Assembly: GCA_025094145.1 (NCBI GenBank)
Contig: JALLLS010000014.1
Coordinates: 512,643 to 576,642, forward strand
Direction: 5' to 3'
DNA from: Spinellus fusiger
Lineage: Eukaryota > Mucoromycota > Mucoromycetes > Mucorales > Phycomycetaceae
DNA length: 64,000 nt
The position numbers were made by a program, and so were the translations under genes. The notes beneath the pieces were generated by a model. That model was not told where the DNA came from. It worked only from the letters and a program-made list of their open reading frames with translations, and did not search any database. Shown piece by piece: positions 51,555-62,455 of the stretch; positions within the stretch are counted from its first letter, which is position 1, and every line of letters begins with the position of its first letter.

Positions 51555-52365
51555 TTATCTTCTGGATCGAGTTCGCTTGGGGCGCGTAGAGCTTGGGGAT
51601 TCTGTTTTATCTTCAACCTCCTTTCTTTTCCCTTTTTCTTTGGTGTCTACACTCTTGGTGTCTACCTTTTTTGATGACTTATTGGTAGGCTTTTTTGTAC
51701 TTGTACAAGGAAGTGAAAAATTGGTATCCACACCATATGCCCAGTTGCATGCTTTTAATACTGCTTCGAGATTCTTGTTGATATGGTCAGGTTTTTTTTT
51801 AAAGTCTGTCATATCGCTACGGCAAGAAAAACAAGTATTTGATACATCTTGTTTCATACACTTTTTACAGCAGATATGACCACACGGAGTAGTAATAGGG
51901 TCCTAGATAAGTATGTTTATATACACATATGTATAATGTTTAAATGTATGTGCTTATTTAAAACGTCCCCCTCTCCTTTATTCTCTCTATAATAAATTAT
52001 AAAAACTTACTTTTATAGGATTAGAGCAGGCACCACTTGTGCATACAACAGCTTCTGAAAAGACATGGTGAAGAAATTCATACTCTGACCAGAACGATAA
52101 AGTCTTCAATTCATCCCACATTCTCTTATCCGCTTTGTCTGCATTCATAAGACGCACAATGTCTTTAGGAATAGTATAACGTATTAGCTGTTTTATCTGC
52201 CGTGATTCTTGGACAATGGTACGAAGTCCATGCTTTTCTATAATCTTTTTGCCAGCATTCGTCCATGGTGCTGGTTCAGGATCATCTCGACGAAACAGGA
52301 ATCTCCATACACGATGTCCACTTTTCCCTGTTCATATATACACATATGTATACACATACATATAT

Positions 52366-52399
<34 letters not shown>

Positions 52400-53994
52400 T
52401 ACATCGATTTTCTCTCATGTTTACTTTTTTTTTCCAAATACACCTTAGACTATGAATTTACCTGTATCTGGCCAATATTTTACAATCTTGTAAAGTCCAT
52501 CATAGCGTACACCTTCTGTTGGTGCATAAGTTGGGTTGTGTCGAGCCAGTTGTACTGTACGGCAGACACGTATAGGTCGACTCTGCTTCCAATCTTGGGC
52601 CTCAGCTCCAACTTCGTCATTCACTTCAGCTGCACATGTCATGGCAAGAGAAAGATTGAACCGTGTCAGTTCTTGGTCATCGCAGTGATTTCCAACACGC
52701 TTGTTTCCTGATAGATTGCGACCTCCACTTCCAGTGTAAAAAAAGGTTTCTCCGTCATCTTTATCGTCTTCGTAGCCATTTGAAAGTACAACAGATACGG
52801 CGCCTGTCGATGTAGTACCGGAGATACCACCCACAGGAGATCTAGTTATAGATGAGATATATATGCCTTTTTTTTCTTCTCTTACCGATGAACTCCCCAT
52901 TCACTGCATTTCATACGATAAGTCCATGTCTGTCCACATCGAATTCCAGGAATAGCACCCACATGTGTCTTTGGTACTTTGTAATATGCATGAGTACTCA
53001 TAAGAAATACTCCAACATTACAGAGTATATCAGACTTACCAATCACACACTCTGTCTCTCTTCCAGAGCAAGAAACACCACCACCCCACATCTTTGTTTG
53101 TTTGGCAGCATTACTTTTTGCTATTTTGCTGTTCTTCATATCCACTCCTTTTCCTAAACCAACAACTGCGTCGACATCTGTATTGACACATAAAGGACAA
53201 TACCTAAACTCAATAAAAATGATTGATATATGTTAACCTATTATGGTTTTGTATCTATAATAGTTACCAGTCATCTTCTTCAGGTTCCTTCTCTAAACCA
53301 ACACACTCTAAATGCCAATACTCATTGCACTGATCACAAATCTAAACAGTATATAATATTATTAGTGTATATGTTTATGGATAAAATGTATCCTTAAAAC
53401 TCTCTTTTCTAATACATAGAAAAGATAATCACTTACCAATGGATTTCCAGACTTTAATTTGCATTTGCTACACCCACATTCACTGCACTCAAGAGCATTT
53501 TCATCATTCTTACAAGTCTCACACATATAATCTTGTATAAAATCAGCTGACTCTTCTGTTTCTACAGGCACAGTGTCACTCGTTTCTGGAGTGTCTTGTT
53601 GTGTTTCCTCTGGTATATAAGCATCCGAGACACTTTTGAAGTGGGCAATAACAGTTGTATTTGCCTTGAGTCTATAAGTGACAAACAAAGTGGCAGGTGT
53701 ATTGTCGGCGCACTTATCCTCTAGCTATTTTTCACATTATATAATAAGAATACGCTCTTTTCTCTGTTTATTCGTTTCTCTGTTGATTTATCTGTTGGTC
53801 TATCTATCCATTTATTTATTTTATAACTTGAGGCTACCTACCATTTTTCCCATAGCAATGAGCCGAAATGTGTCAGATTTCTTTTCGAGTTTTTTTGCGA
53901 CAAGTTCACGAAACACGGATACTTTTTCGTTAGGTGAAGTGTCTATTTTATACTTCTGTTGTTTTCTAGACGGCACGCATATGAAAATCGCCAT
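51555..53994 (-). CDS. UHRF1-like protein (UBL-PHD-SRA-RING)
   Basis: Eight exons (53994-53842, 53724-53437, 53341-53268, 53203-53040, 52976-52886, 52841-52462, 52327-52011, 51902-51555) give 604 residues. Domain order: ubiquitin-like N-terminus (about 1-75); Cys-rich PHD with [20 protein letters not shown] and [20 protein letters not shown] (about 120-190); SRA-YDG domain (about 215-430) with [20 protein letters not shown]-like [27 protein letters not shown] and [20 protein letters not shown]; and a C-terminal [27 protein letters not shown] domains bind modified cytosine in DNA and RING makes it an E3 ligase, so a chromatin reader-ligase is expected. Unlike animal UHRF1, there is no tandem Tudor segment between UBL and PHD. 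A basic tail (RPKRTRSRR) ends the protein. Confidence 0.92.
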
Positions 53995-54233
53995 GGTGTT
54001 GTAGTGTCTACAATAAAAATTAATATATGTAGAAAACGAGAAGAGAAGAAAAATAAAAAGAGGAAAAGAAAAGAAAATACTTATTCTAGGAGCAATGATT
54101 TATTTATTTTATTTCATTTTTACTAGAACTGCAGTAGGAAATGATAGTAAATAAACTCAACTTTGTACAAGCCAACAGTGGTTTTTGATTTCTTTTATTG
54201 GACTGTTGGGACTGCCTATTCATTAAAATCCCG

Positions 54234-55650
54234 GTACACACCTAAAGATCTTTAGGATATAAAAAGAAATAGTCGAAATAAAATTGTTTAAAAATGATAA
54301 GTCGATTTGAAAAGAAGCAAAAATAAATTATGTATTCATGTTAGTTTTTAAATAAAGATTATTATTATAATTTACCTGTAAGTATCTGAATCCTGGAGGA
54401 AACCACTTTCGATGTGGCGATATGATATAATATGAATACGAATAAGAATATCTATTCTTTTCTACAGAATAGAGCTATTTGGAGGCGAACATTTAATCCC
54501 TCTTCTGTGATTGTATAGATATTCTTTGATGCATTCACATCACTGCCCCAAACAATTCCATAAACTTAGCAAGCATGTATACTGTTGAAATTTACTAATA
54601 CCTCAGTGAAGTTATTTGTGTTATAACTGTGGCAGATCTTGAGAACAAAAATAAAACAAACTGTTAGAAGAGCTATTCATATTGGGTGAGAGGTCAATTA
54701 TGTTTACTCTCGATGTTTGGAACTCATCGACATCAACTAGAAGAAGATCTCCATCTTTTTGTCTCTTTTTTCAATGATTGATATAAAATTCTTGTCAAAT
54801 CAACACAATGACCTTTAAACTTGACAGCATCTTTTACCTTTATTCCTGTGCCATAAGCAATGACTGGCAGCTTGGTAAGATCATACTCCAATCTTTCTAG
54901 GTGTCAATACCCCTTCTCACTAATAAAATAATAGTAAAAATAATTAGTTCAAAATGTATTAATGTACTCTCTATGTGTGTGTCATATTACCCTTGCACTG
55001 GCACCTTCTTCTTGCCTTTGTTCTTTGTTCTTTCCTTTCTACCTCTCGTATTGCGGTCTCTCTTCTTTTTTACTCTCTCTATTTTGCTTTGTTTTCTTTC
55101 TTCTGTGCTTATTGTATTTTCTGCCTCCATTTGCTAATATGTTGGCCATTTCTTCATATGCTCTCTGTACGCCTCGATATAAATCAAGATGTGTCTCAGA
55201 AGTGTTGTTGTTGTTGAAGGCTAGTATCTGCTACAAGTTCAAGAAAATGTAGTTTACACAAGTAAAATATGAGGTTATAGAGGCGGTCTTGCTTGTAAGG
55301 ATGTTAAGAAAGATTTCTGTCAAACCCTCTTGATTCATTCTTTGTGTTTTTTGTTTTGCAATTCGAACTGAACCAGTCATAGTGTAATATTCTTTGGTTG
55401 AGCACCTTCTGATATGTGTTTGCTCCGTTTCCCTGTATGCAGCAGTAAATATATGTTTTCGACCAGGGTCAACACCACATAAAGAAAAATGGTCAAGCTC
55501 TTGCTGTTAAACTGTCTGTCCGATATGTTCAACATCAATTACTTGATTGCAACTGTAGCTGTAGTCATCTGCTCCTTGATTTACTTTCTTGTATAGAGCC
55601 ACATCCACTGTAAACCCGTCACTTCTTAGGAAATTTGAAAAAGTAAGTTT
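54234..55650 (-). pseudogene. decayed Fanzor (eukaryotic TnpB-like RNA-guided nuclease) element
   Basis: The minus strand keeps the Fanzor block order in three frames. Near 55630-55575 is FLRSDGFTVDVALYKKV. RuvC-I is CGVDPGRKHIFTAAY (55480-55430) with its catalytic Asp, followed by STKEYYTMTGS (about 55400). Next is the bridge region FNNNNTSETHLDLYRGVQRA then ANILANGGRKYNKHRR and a Lys/Arg-rich tract (55220-54990). Then come LTKLPVIAYGTGIKVKDAVK (54880-54820), RuvC-II LLLVDVDEFQTSR with its Glu (54745-54708) and RuvC-III DVNASKN (54541-54521). Stops (after GQTV, near 55510; in the finger, near 54565), loss of finger cysteines and frameshifts make it dead. The upstream part beyond 55650 was not recognised. 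A perfect 16-bp palindrome (54241-54256) and a tail shared with the 1871-2275 copy mark the 3' end. Confidence 0.82.
54241..54256. repeat. perfect 16-bp palindrome at the Fanzor 3' terminus
   Basis: CCTAAAGATCTTTAGG reads the same on both strands, just inside the last base shared with the other copy (TACACACC). The other copy has a degraded version (near 1876-1891). Confidence 0.7.
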
Positions 55651-56722
55651 TTTGTTCTGTTTGGATCTTGTAAGTTCTCCAGACTATAGCCAATATAAAG
55701 TTTTCTATGTAAGTGGAGAGTCCAATGTATACATGTGTATGTTTTTTTTTACCTACCTGACTATCTTGAGTCTTTTCAAGTCAAATACTGTATTGAATAA
55801 ATTTAAATTTTCTTGTCAAGTGCCTATTAATTTTAAACTAAATAACGGTGGAAGGCTCTTTTTTCAATCTATTGTTATAACCTCCACTTCAACAAAAATA
55901 CTGTAAACAACTAGAATAGATTAATTAGTTTTTCTTGTGAAGTTTTCTGTTGATCTTATCCTTGAGTTTCTTGCTGTTGTGGTTGATCTTGTCGGTGAGC
56001 TTGGTGTAGTTGTTCACATCTTAAAATCTCTCTGAGCATTAGAATTTAAGCACTAGGATTCGCAGATAAACAAACTTCAGTAACTGGTTTAGGAATATTG
56101 ATTATAGAAAGTTCTGCATTTAATGCGTATATAGTAGCCCTTTGATCATCTGAAGTAAGTACAAACCAGGATATTTCTGGAATATAAAAAGAAATCTATA
56201 GAGAATGAAATCACAATCTTTTTATGATTGACCAATGTGTTTGAAAAAGTCTTTTCGATGTGTAAATAAGATATTTCAAACTCTATTTGTCTATTATCAA
56301 TGAAGCAAAACAATAGAAGGAAGTGATAGACACTACTAAATTCTGTTTTTGAGATAAAAAGGTAAATAGTGTCTTGTACAAAAAAAAAAGGCCATTGATA
56401 GTGCCCTTTATTGAACATAACCGTCCCACATCTTTACCAGCCATGAAATCCTTAGTTTGTCTGAATCTCTTTAGAATACGATAGAGAGTGATATAATTCA
56501 TATTAAAGTGATCACCAATTACTATAAATATAGTGTCATTTACAGTTGTCTTATTGTAAATGAGACAGAGTAAAGTCATTAGTATTTTTTTTTGTATTAG
56601 AAAGAGGACTTGCATTTTAGTTTATTCTGTTTAGTGTCTCTGCCTGTTTATTGTATCTGAAGTAACAGCTGTTTCTTTATATTTTAATAAACTCAGTGGA
56701 TCCGTTACATGTTGATTATAAA
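55651..56722. other. decayed repeat DNA
   Basis: No intact gene. A minus-strand frame at 56615-56400 includes a helix-turn-helix-like GDHFNMNYITLYRILKRFRQ, possibly a transposase remnant. At 56140-56030 another open stretch (minus) is unassigned. Confidence 0.35.
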
Positions 56723-56738
56723 TTTAATAGAGTACAGT
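56723..56738. repeat. target-site duplication of LINE left arm B (outer copy)
   Basis: TTTAATAGAGTACAGT occurs here at the LINE 3' end and again at 58258-58273 across the left junction of Tc1 copy B. Confidence 0.75.
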
Positions 56739-58257
56739 TCAAAGTATTTTTATTTTTGGGTGTTGGTTGCTATTCGCGCATTGGGCATGTTAGCCACCCT
56801 ATGAGAACTTTTGAACAATTAAGATATACATATAAACACTTTCAAATACAAAAGTGGAAAAAATAAATGCAAGGAAAAAAAGAAACAGAAAGATAAGAGT
56901 AGATAATACCTCGAAATGAGGGAAAAAATGAAGAGAAATATGAGAAATGAGAGAAAATAACAATGCAGACAGACATTAGTTTGAACCTAATCCCACAAGC
57001 TTTCAATAGACCAAAGATTGGTCTATTTACAAGTCTTGTTGGGTGTGTTGATTGTCTCCCTCGACTCCTTCCATGGCTGAGTCAGACCCAAATGCCTGGA
57101 GGGCTTCTTTTTCAAGGGTGGCGGGAGGGCTGGTGACTGTGGCCTTGGCCTTGAGGTCTGCCAAGAGCTTCTCAAAGGCAATGGTGGATAGACGGGGTGT
57201 GGCAATGCTTAAGCCAAAGTGGCGAGCAATGCTGTACCCTAAATGAATGGGGGCACGAAGACAGGTGTTGGACACTCGTTGCTCAAAGAGTTTTTGGGCC
57301 ATTACAGCCTTGGTGCTGTCAGACTCCTGCTGGAGCTTAGGGTCTGCAATCACCGTTGCAGCTACTGGATCAAAGCTTGCCTATGGCTTGATCTTTGATT
57401 TCTCGAGTTTCTCCTCGAGTTCTTGCTTGAAGCTACCGTGTACAAGCAGTGCAATTGTACCCCTTGCTGGGAAGTGGATGTCTATGATCCGTGACTGTTG
57501 GATCTTCAGTGATCCCAACATCTTGCGGATCTGGCCGTACTTGAGGTAGCGGCGACAGGGCAAGTATACAAAGTCGTATACTGAGGGCCCAGTAGGCTCT
57601 TGTAAGGCCCGAACTGTTTGTGCTCTAAGCACTGCTCTGGCCTTTGCTGTCTTCTTTGGTGGGGAGGCGTTCTTTTTAGCCATGTTGGCATAAGTGACAT
57701 TAGCCTTTTCTATGGCATCTGTGGTTTTCACTGTGGGGATGGGTGTGGGAGTAGGGGCGGGAGGTGATTTGGGTGCATTATCTGCACTCTTGGCATTGAT
57801 CTGAGCCTGGAGAGATGTAATAAGGTCATCCTTGGCCTTGACTTGTGCTTCCAATTCCTGGATGCGGAGTCCAATTGTTGCCATTTGTCTCTGAATATCT
57901 GACAGAAACGCCATCATCTGCTGGGTGAGGGTATCAGACTTTTCTACCTCAGTCATTTGATACTTGTAAGTATTTGCACGAGTGCGCTTGGTAAGTAGTC
58001 TGGGTTTTCTGCTGTCTGAGTTAGGAATGGTGGTGGCAGTGGTGGCCTCAGACACAAAGGGTCTGACAGGTGCTGGTACAGGAGGTTGCTTGATGGTTGG
58101 TGGTTGGCCAGGATCCGTAGTTGGTGTATCCAATGTGTACTGTGTACTATGTGGGTGGATAGGGATTGTTGCTGATGGATGGATGTTACTTATGTTGAGT
58201 TTTGCGATTTGTATTTTTACTCTTTTGGGGTAATATTGATTACACGAAAGAGCCGTT
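56739..58257 (-). mobile_element. LINE copy with ORF1 only, left arm of composite B
   Basis: An almost continuous frame (58257 to 57027, one in-frame TAG near 57381) encodes an ORF1-type protein. It has a Pro/Thr-rich start, a heptad coiled coil (QQMMAFLSDIQRQMATIGLR then IQELEAQVKAKDDLITSLQA), a Lys/Ala basic linker and a conserved globular part (VYDFVYLPCRRYLKYGQIRK, GTIALLVHGSFKQELEEKLE). It is followed directly by the family 3' UTR, with a perfect 7-bp hairpin (57010-57026) and the GCGCGAATAGCAACC box, ending ACTTTGAACTG-TA. No reverse transcriptase lies between, so this is an ORF1-only, HAL1-like derivative or an internal deletion. Confidence 0.75.
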
Positions 58258-58273
58258 TTAATAGAGTACAGTG
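58258..58273. repeat. target-site duplication of LINE left arm B (inner copy)
   Basis: Second copy of the 16-mer at 56723-56738. Its last four bases are already the first bases of the Tc1 end (CAGT). Confidence 0.75.
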
Positions 58274-59622
58274 TCCGGCAAAAAAATAATAATTTATTTC
58301 GTTTTCCGACCTCTATTTTGGTCAAAAAAAATATATTTTTTTTACTTATTCCTCATTTCTTCTTTTTCCGCTATATCATCTATTATGTCTAACACTACTG
58401 AACAAACCACCAACCTTTGGAAACAGAAAAAAAATATCAACAACTTTAATCGTCAACTCATTGTTCAAGAGGCCACCCAAAATGGCACCAGCCAAGTGAG
58501 ATTGCAGCCATGTTTGGTGTCAGTAAACCCACTGTCAACCTCATCGTGAAGAAGTACAGGGAAACTGACTGTTTCGAAGCAGGGAAGAGCTCTGGGCGCA
58601 AGTCTTTTCTGACTTAGAAGGACGAGAAAGAGTTTTTATACGAGATAGAAAGAGATTCATTTCAGACAATAGATCAACTTTACAAGCAGATGACCACCAA
58701 AGTGTGCATGAGCACTTTTAGAAAAATCATGAAGAAGATTGGCCTATCTTCTTTCAGGGTGGTTAAGAAACCCTCTCTCAGCATCAAACATAAGAAGTTG
58801 AGGCCTACCTGGACTAGGACTTACCTTCATTGGACAGATGAAGACTGGATGACAGTCATCTGGTCCGATGAGTCCAAGTACCAGCTAATGAGCAACAACA
58901 GCCGTACCAGAGTAGTGCGCAAGAAGAAGGAGGGGTTCCCAAAGAATGTGAAGCCGATGATGAAGCTTGGTGATGGTGGGGTGATGGTGGAGGGTTCTCT
59001 TTTCTGGTGAAGGTGTTGGTAGACTTGCTGTGGTGGAGGGATCCATCAATAGTGCCAAATACACCAGTATTTTAAGAAGACCTATTGCTTTGAGCTGGCT
59101 TGTCTTTTGGCACTGAATCCAGTGGTAGGCTATGTTCTTCAAGAGGACAATGCCAGTTGCCATACTAGTAAGGAGACTAGGAAATGGAAGGATGAGAGAG
59201 GCATAGTCACAATGAGGGGTGGCCCTCTCAAAGCCCTGACCTGAACCCAATTGAGCATCTTTGGGAGGAGCTCGACAGAGAAGTCAGAAAAGATGACCCC
59301 AAGGAGCACCCTCCAGGATCTGAAGGCTCTCCTGGTGCAAGAGTGGGAAAAATACCCAAGACTGTCACCAACGCCCTCATCGACAGCATGCATCGGAGAT
59401 GTAGGGCTGTTATTAAGGCCAAGGGTGGAAACACCAAATACTAAGGGTTTCCACCTAATAAATCTGTATATATTATCTTGATGACCTTCTTTATACTTCA
59501 TCCAATTTTGAAGTCTCTACTGTGTGTTTAATGTGTGTTTTTATTACAAGGAATAAGTATTGCCCAAAAAAGAATCCTATCGGAAAATAGAATAAATTAT
59601 TATTTTCTTGCCGGACACTGTA
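58267..59622 (+). mobile_element. Tc1/mariner element copy B (transposase broken)
   Basis: Terminal repeats begin CAGTGTCCGGCAAAAAAATA at 58269 and, inverted, CAGTGTCCGGCAAGAAAATA at the right (59620), each flanked by TA. Transposase pieces include the HTH region (near 58500, frameshifted), TVIWSDESKYQLMSNNSRTR, MKLGDGGVMVEGSL and a final Glu-bearing NPIEHLWEEL-like stretch around 59245-59275. Several frameshifts and stops inactivate it. It is close to copy A in protein sequence. Confidence 0.87.
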
Positions 59623-59632
59623 TACATTGGGG
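59617..59632. repeat. target-site duplication of LINE right arm B (inner copy)
   Basis: ACTGTATACATTGGGG spans the Tc1 right end and flank. It recurs with two differences as ACTGTATATATTGGGA at 60581-60596 after the LINE 3' end. Confidence 0.7.
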
Positions 59633-60584
59633 TCTAGTACGTGGCAAGAATCCGCTGGTGACGGTAGCCCGTGGACTATGTAGACCTGTTTGGGATCCAA
59701 TTCTTCTACTACCGTGCACGCGCAAAGAAAGACATCGTCTACTAAAATGGAGGATTGCTTGGTTACACCAACACCTTCAGTTCCTTGCCAATGTGGCCAC
59801 CCATCTGCCAATCGGACCACTTTCTCACTTGCACATTCGTTGACCATGAACGCTCCACGTTCTTGTTCTTCCTAGTTCCTGCACCACCACAAGATGTTCA
59901 TCCAATTGACTATTGTCTAAATCTTCTGCCGCGCACGGTTAAGTCTTTTGTTAAATGGCGAGATCTTTGGCCCAGTTTATTAATACTGCTGTAAGCCATT
60001 GATCGAGCCACGTCTACTCGAGACTTTAAGGTAGAGCCATCAGCTGGTAGCTTGCTCATTGAGGCTGCTGATGGGTGTGTTGAGCGGGAACGCCAACGCC
60101 GCCATAGAGTGCAAAGACTCCTGCAGCAACAGACGCTGTATCCTCACTTCTCCTCCGATCTCTCCTCTACCACCCATTCTTAACCCGTTTAGCAAAGCCA
60201 GAAGCTGCTAGTGTAGTTGCTGTATTTGTGTCCTCAGGATTGTCCGAGTTGCTCTAAGTATCCCTCGTTGGATTTCGAATCGCCACAGGATGACGGTTAT
60301 CTTTTTGGTGTCCTGGTTTCCTTGCTGACTTTATGGCCTTTTGGATGTCTATTCATAATTCTCATTTTACCATCATTTCCACTCATTTTCCATCATTTTT
60401 CCCTCATTGAGGTTTTATATTCTCTTTTCTTTCCGTCTCTTCTCTCTTTGCATTATTTTTTTCACTTATGTATTTGAAGTGTTTCAATGTTTATTCTTTT
60501 TTTTTCAAACGATCTCATAGGGTGGCTAAAATGCCCAATGCGCGAATAGCAACCAACACCCAAAAATAAAAATACTTTGAACTG
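59633..60584 (+). mobile_element. 5'-truncated LINE copy, right arm of composite B
   Basis: Carries the C-terminal end of ORF2 (frames near 59640-60000, including RLLKWRIAWLHQHLQFLANV and a CQCGHPSANRTTFSLAHS zinc-finger-like piece, frameshifted) and the same 3' region as composite A (LYLCPQDCPSCSKYPSLDFE). It ends ATACTTTGAACTG-TA at 60584-60586. Confidence 0.8.
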
Positions 60585-60984
60585 TATATATTGGGATAGA
60601 CCTCTTAATAAATATCGAATTTCCTTGGTATCTTTTGAATCGTATTGTAGAGGCTAAGCTCGCTCTAAATATTGAAATAGACAGTGCTTCCTATTCTTTC
60701 ACCCTTTCTCTATTTTATCACTACCTCCTTTCATTCCCTGTAACACTGTAGGTTACATACTCTTTTTGGTCTCTGTCACTATTTTTGGTGAACACTCTAT
60801 AGTCCCCGTCATCACGCTTTCTGCTAATTCAGAAAGACTAATCCGTTAAGAACATCCTCCAATTCCCTCTTTTGTGTGTGATCTTTGTGTTAGTAGCGAC
60901 TCTCTCTCGAGTTCTACACGCCTCTTTGATCTACTCCTGCCTTTAATTATAACTCCATTATAGGTAACACCAAATAGGTATCAG

Positions 60985-62200
60985 ATGTATCATGTGGTGC
61001 CACAGAAGGAATCATTAGTACTACTACACACAGGCCACCTGCTCCATCAGGAGGAGACGTACAAGCAACCTTTAGCGGACACACAAAGCAAGGATGAAAA
61101 ACTCATGCAAAAGATCATGGCCGAAGTGGAGCAACGACTTCGTGGGGTGGAGATTTCCAGAAGGTTCGGAATGGGAGGCCCAGAGACAAGCTCCCGCAAG
61201 TGCTATAACTGTGAGGACACCAGGCATACTATTAAATATTGCAAGCAACCGTGGGGTCTTTGTGGTGATCCTTCCCACACTCGAAACGGTTGTCAGCGCG
61301 AAGGCCAAGACAGAATGAAGCAGGGTTTCCTCACCCGGTGCACACTAACAGGTGTGCGTTCTGGTAACCATCAACATCCTGCTCACGATGTAAATGTCAT
61401 TTATGAGGGGGATACCCACATGGAGAGTGCTGAGGAGAAAGAGAAACGCCTCCAAGAAAGATATGAGAGGAGAAGCAAACAGTTGGAGGAAGCACGAAAA
61501 ATAAAGCAGCAAAACAAGGAAGTTGATAAAGAAGCTTTAGAACAAGGGCAACCCTTACCATCACAAGTGGCCCTAGCCAAGAAAATAAATCCTATGATGA
61601 TAAAACAGGATGGTCATATTGAAGCCTATGATATAGTGGATGCCATGAGGGACGTCAAGCTATCAATCCCCCTACACCAACTGTAATACTATGTGCCTGA
61701 ATTGAGACAGAATGTCAAAGAAGGGCTGGAGTTCACCAATGGGTCCACTAAAGAAGTCATCCACCAGGTGAAGGCAACAAAACCATCCAAAGTCATTGAC
61801 TTAACTCATACCAAAGTGGAAAGGGCCACCATGCAGGCGGTCCATGTCATCCTAGAAGATGAGATGTGTGAGGCCATGGTCGACAGTGGAGCATCCGTGA
61901 GTCTGATCCCACGATCACTGATACAGGCCCTGAAATAGGAGTCGAGGGTCAAACCATCTGACGTGAAGCTGAACTTTGGTGGCTGCCATGTAGAAAATGC
62001 CACTGGGCAAATAGCAGGTGTGGAGCTTGTTCTTTTCTCCCAAACTACAGGTGCTGCAAAATTTCGTGGTGAACAACCACCCAGAAACACCGTCCCTTCT
62101 GGGAAGAGACTTTTTGAAAGGGGCCCGTTGTCGTGTTCCGACTTCAATCCAAAGATTCTCTATGAATTGTTCAACACGAGTAGTATTCTGTGACATTCAG
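60985..62200 (+). pseudogene. LTR-retrotransposon gag-protease remnant
   Basis: The frame 60985-61686 has a helical segment, one intact CCHC zinc knuckle (CYNCEDTRHTIKYC) and a second with Trp in place of the first Cys (WGLCGDPSHTRNGC), then a charged coiled coil. After a stop at 61684 the frame continues 61693-61938 to an aspartic protease active site AMVDSGASVSLIPRS. Further protease sequence in other frames reaches about 62200. No reverse transcriptase, integrase or clear LTR is present. Order and motifs fit a Ty3/Gypsy-like element. Confidence 0.75.
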
Positions 62201-62455
62201 AATACTCTATGAAAGCTTGAGTGCACACAAGTACCATAGTACATCTCTGTATCATCTCACTGATCCGTCGTAACTACAAATCACCTTCTAAAGCTCAGTG
62301 TACTATCGGACACATAATGAGCTGCCTTCATCTATAAATCCTTAGTGGATTAAATAAGACCTATCAGAGTCAATTGAGTAAAGACTCATAATAATTAATG
62401 GTTCCAATAATGGAGTGCCTATCCCAGGAAGCAACCATAGGGTTGAATCTAATAA

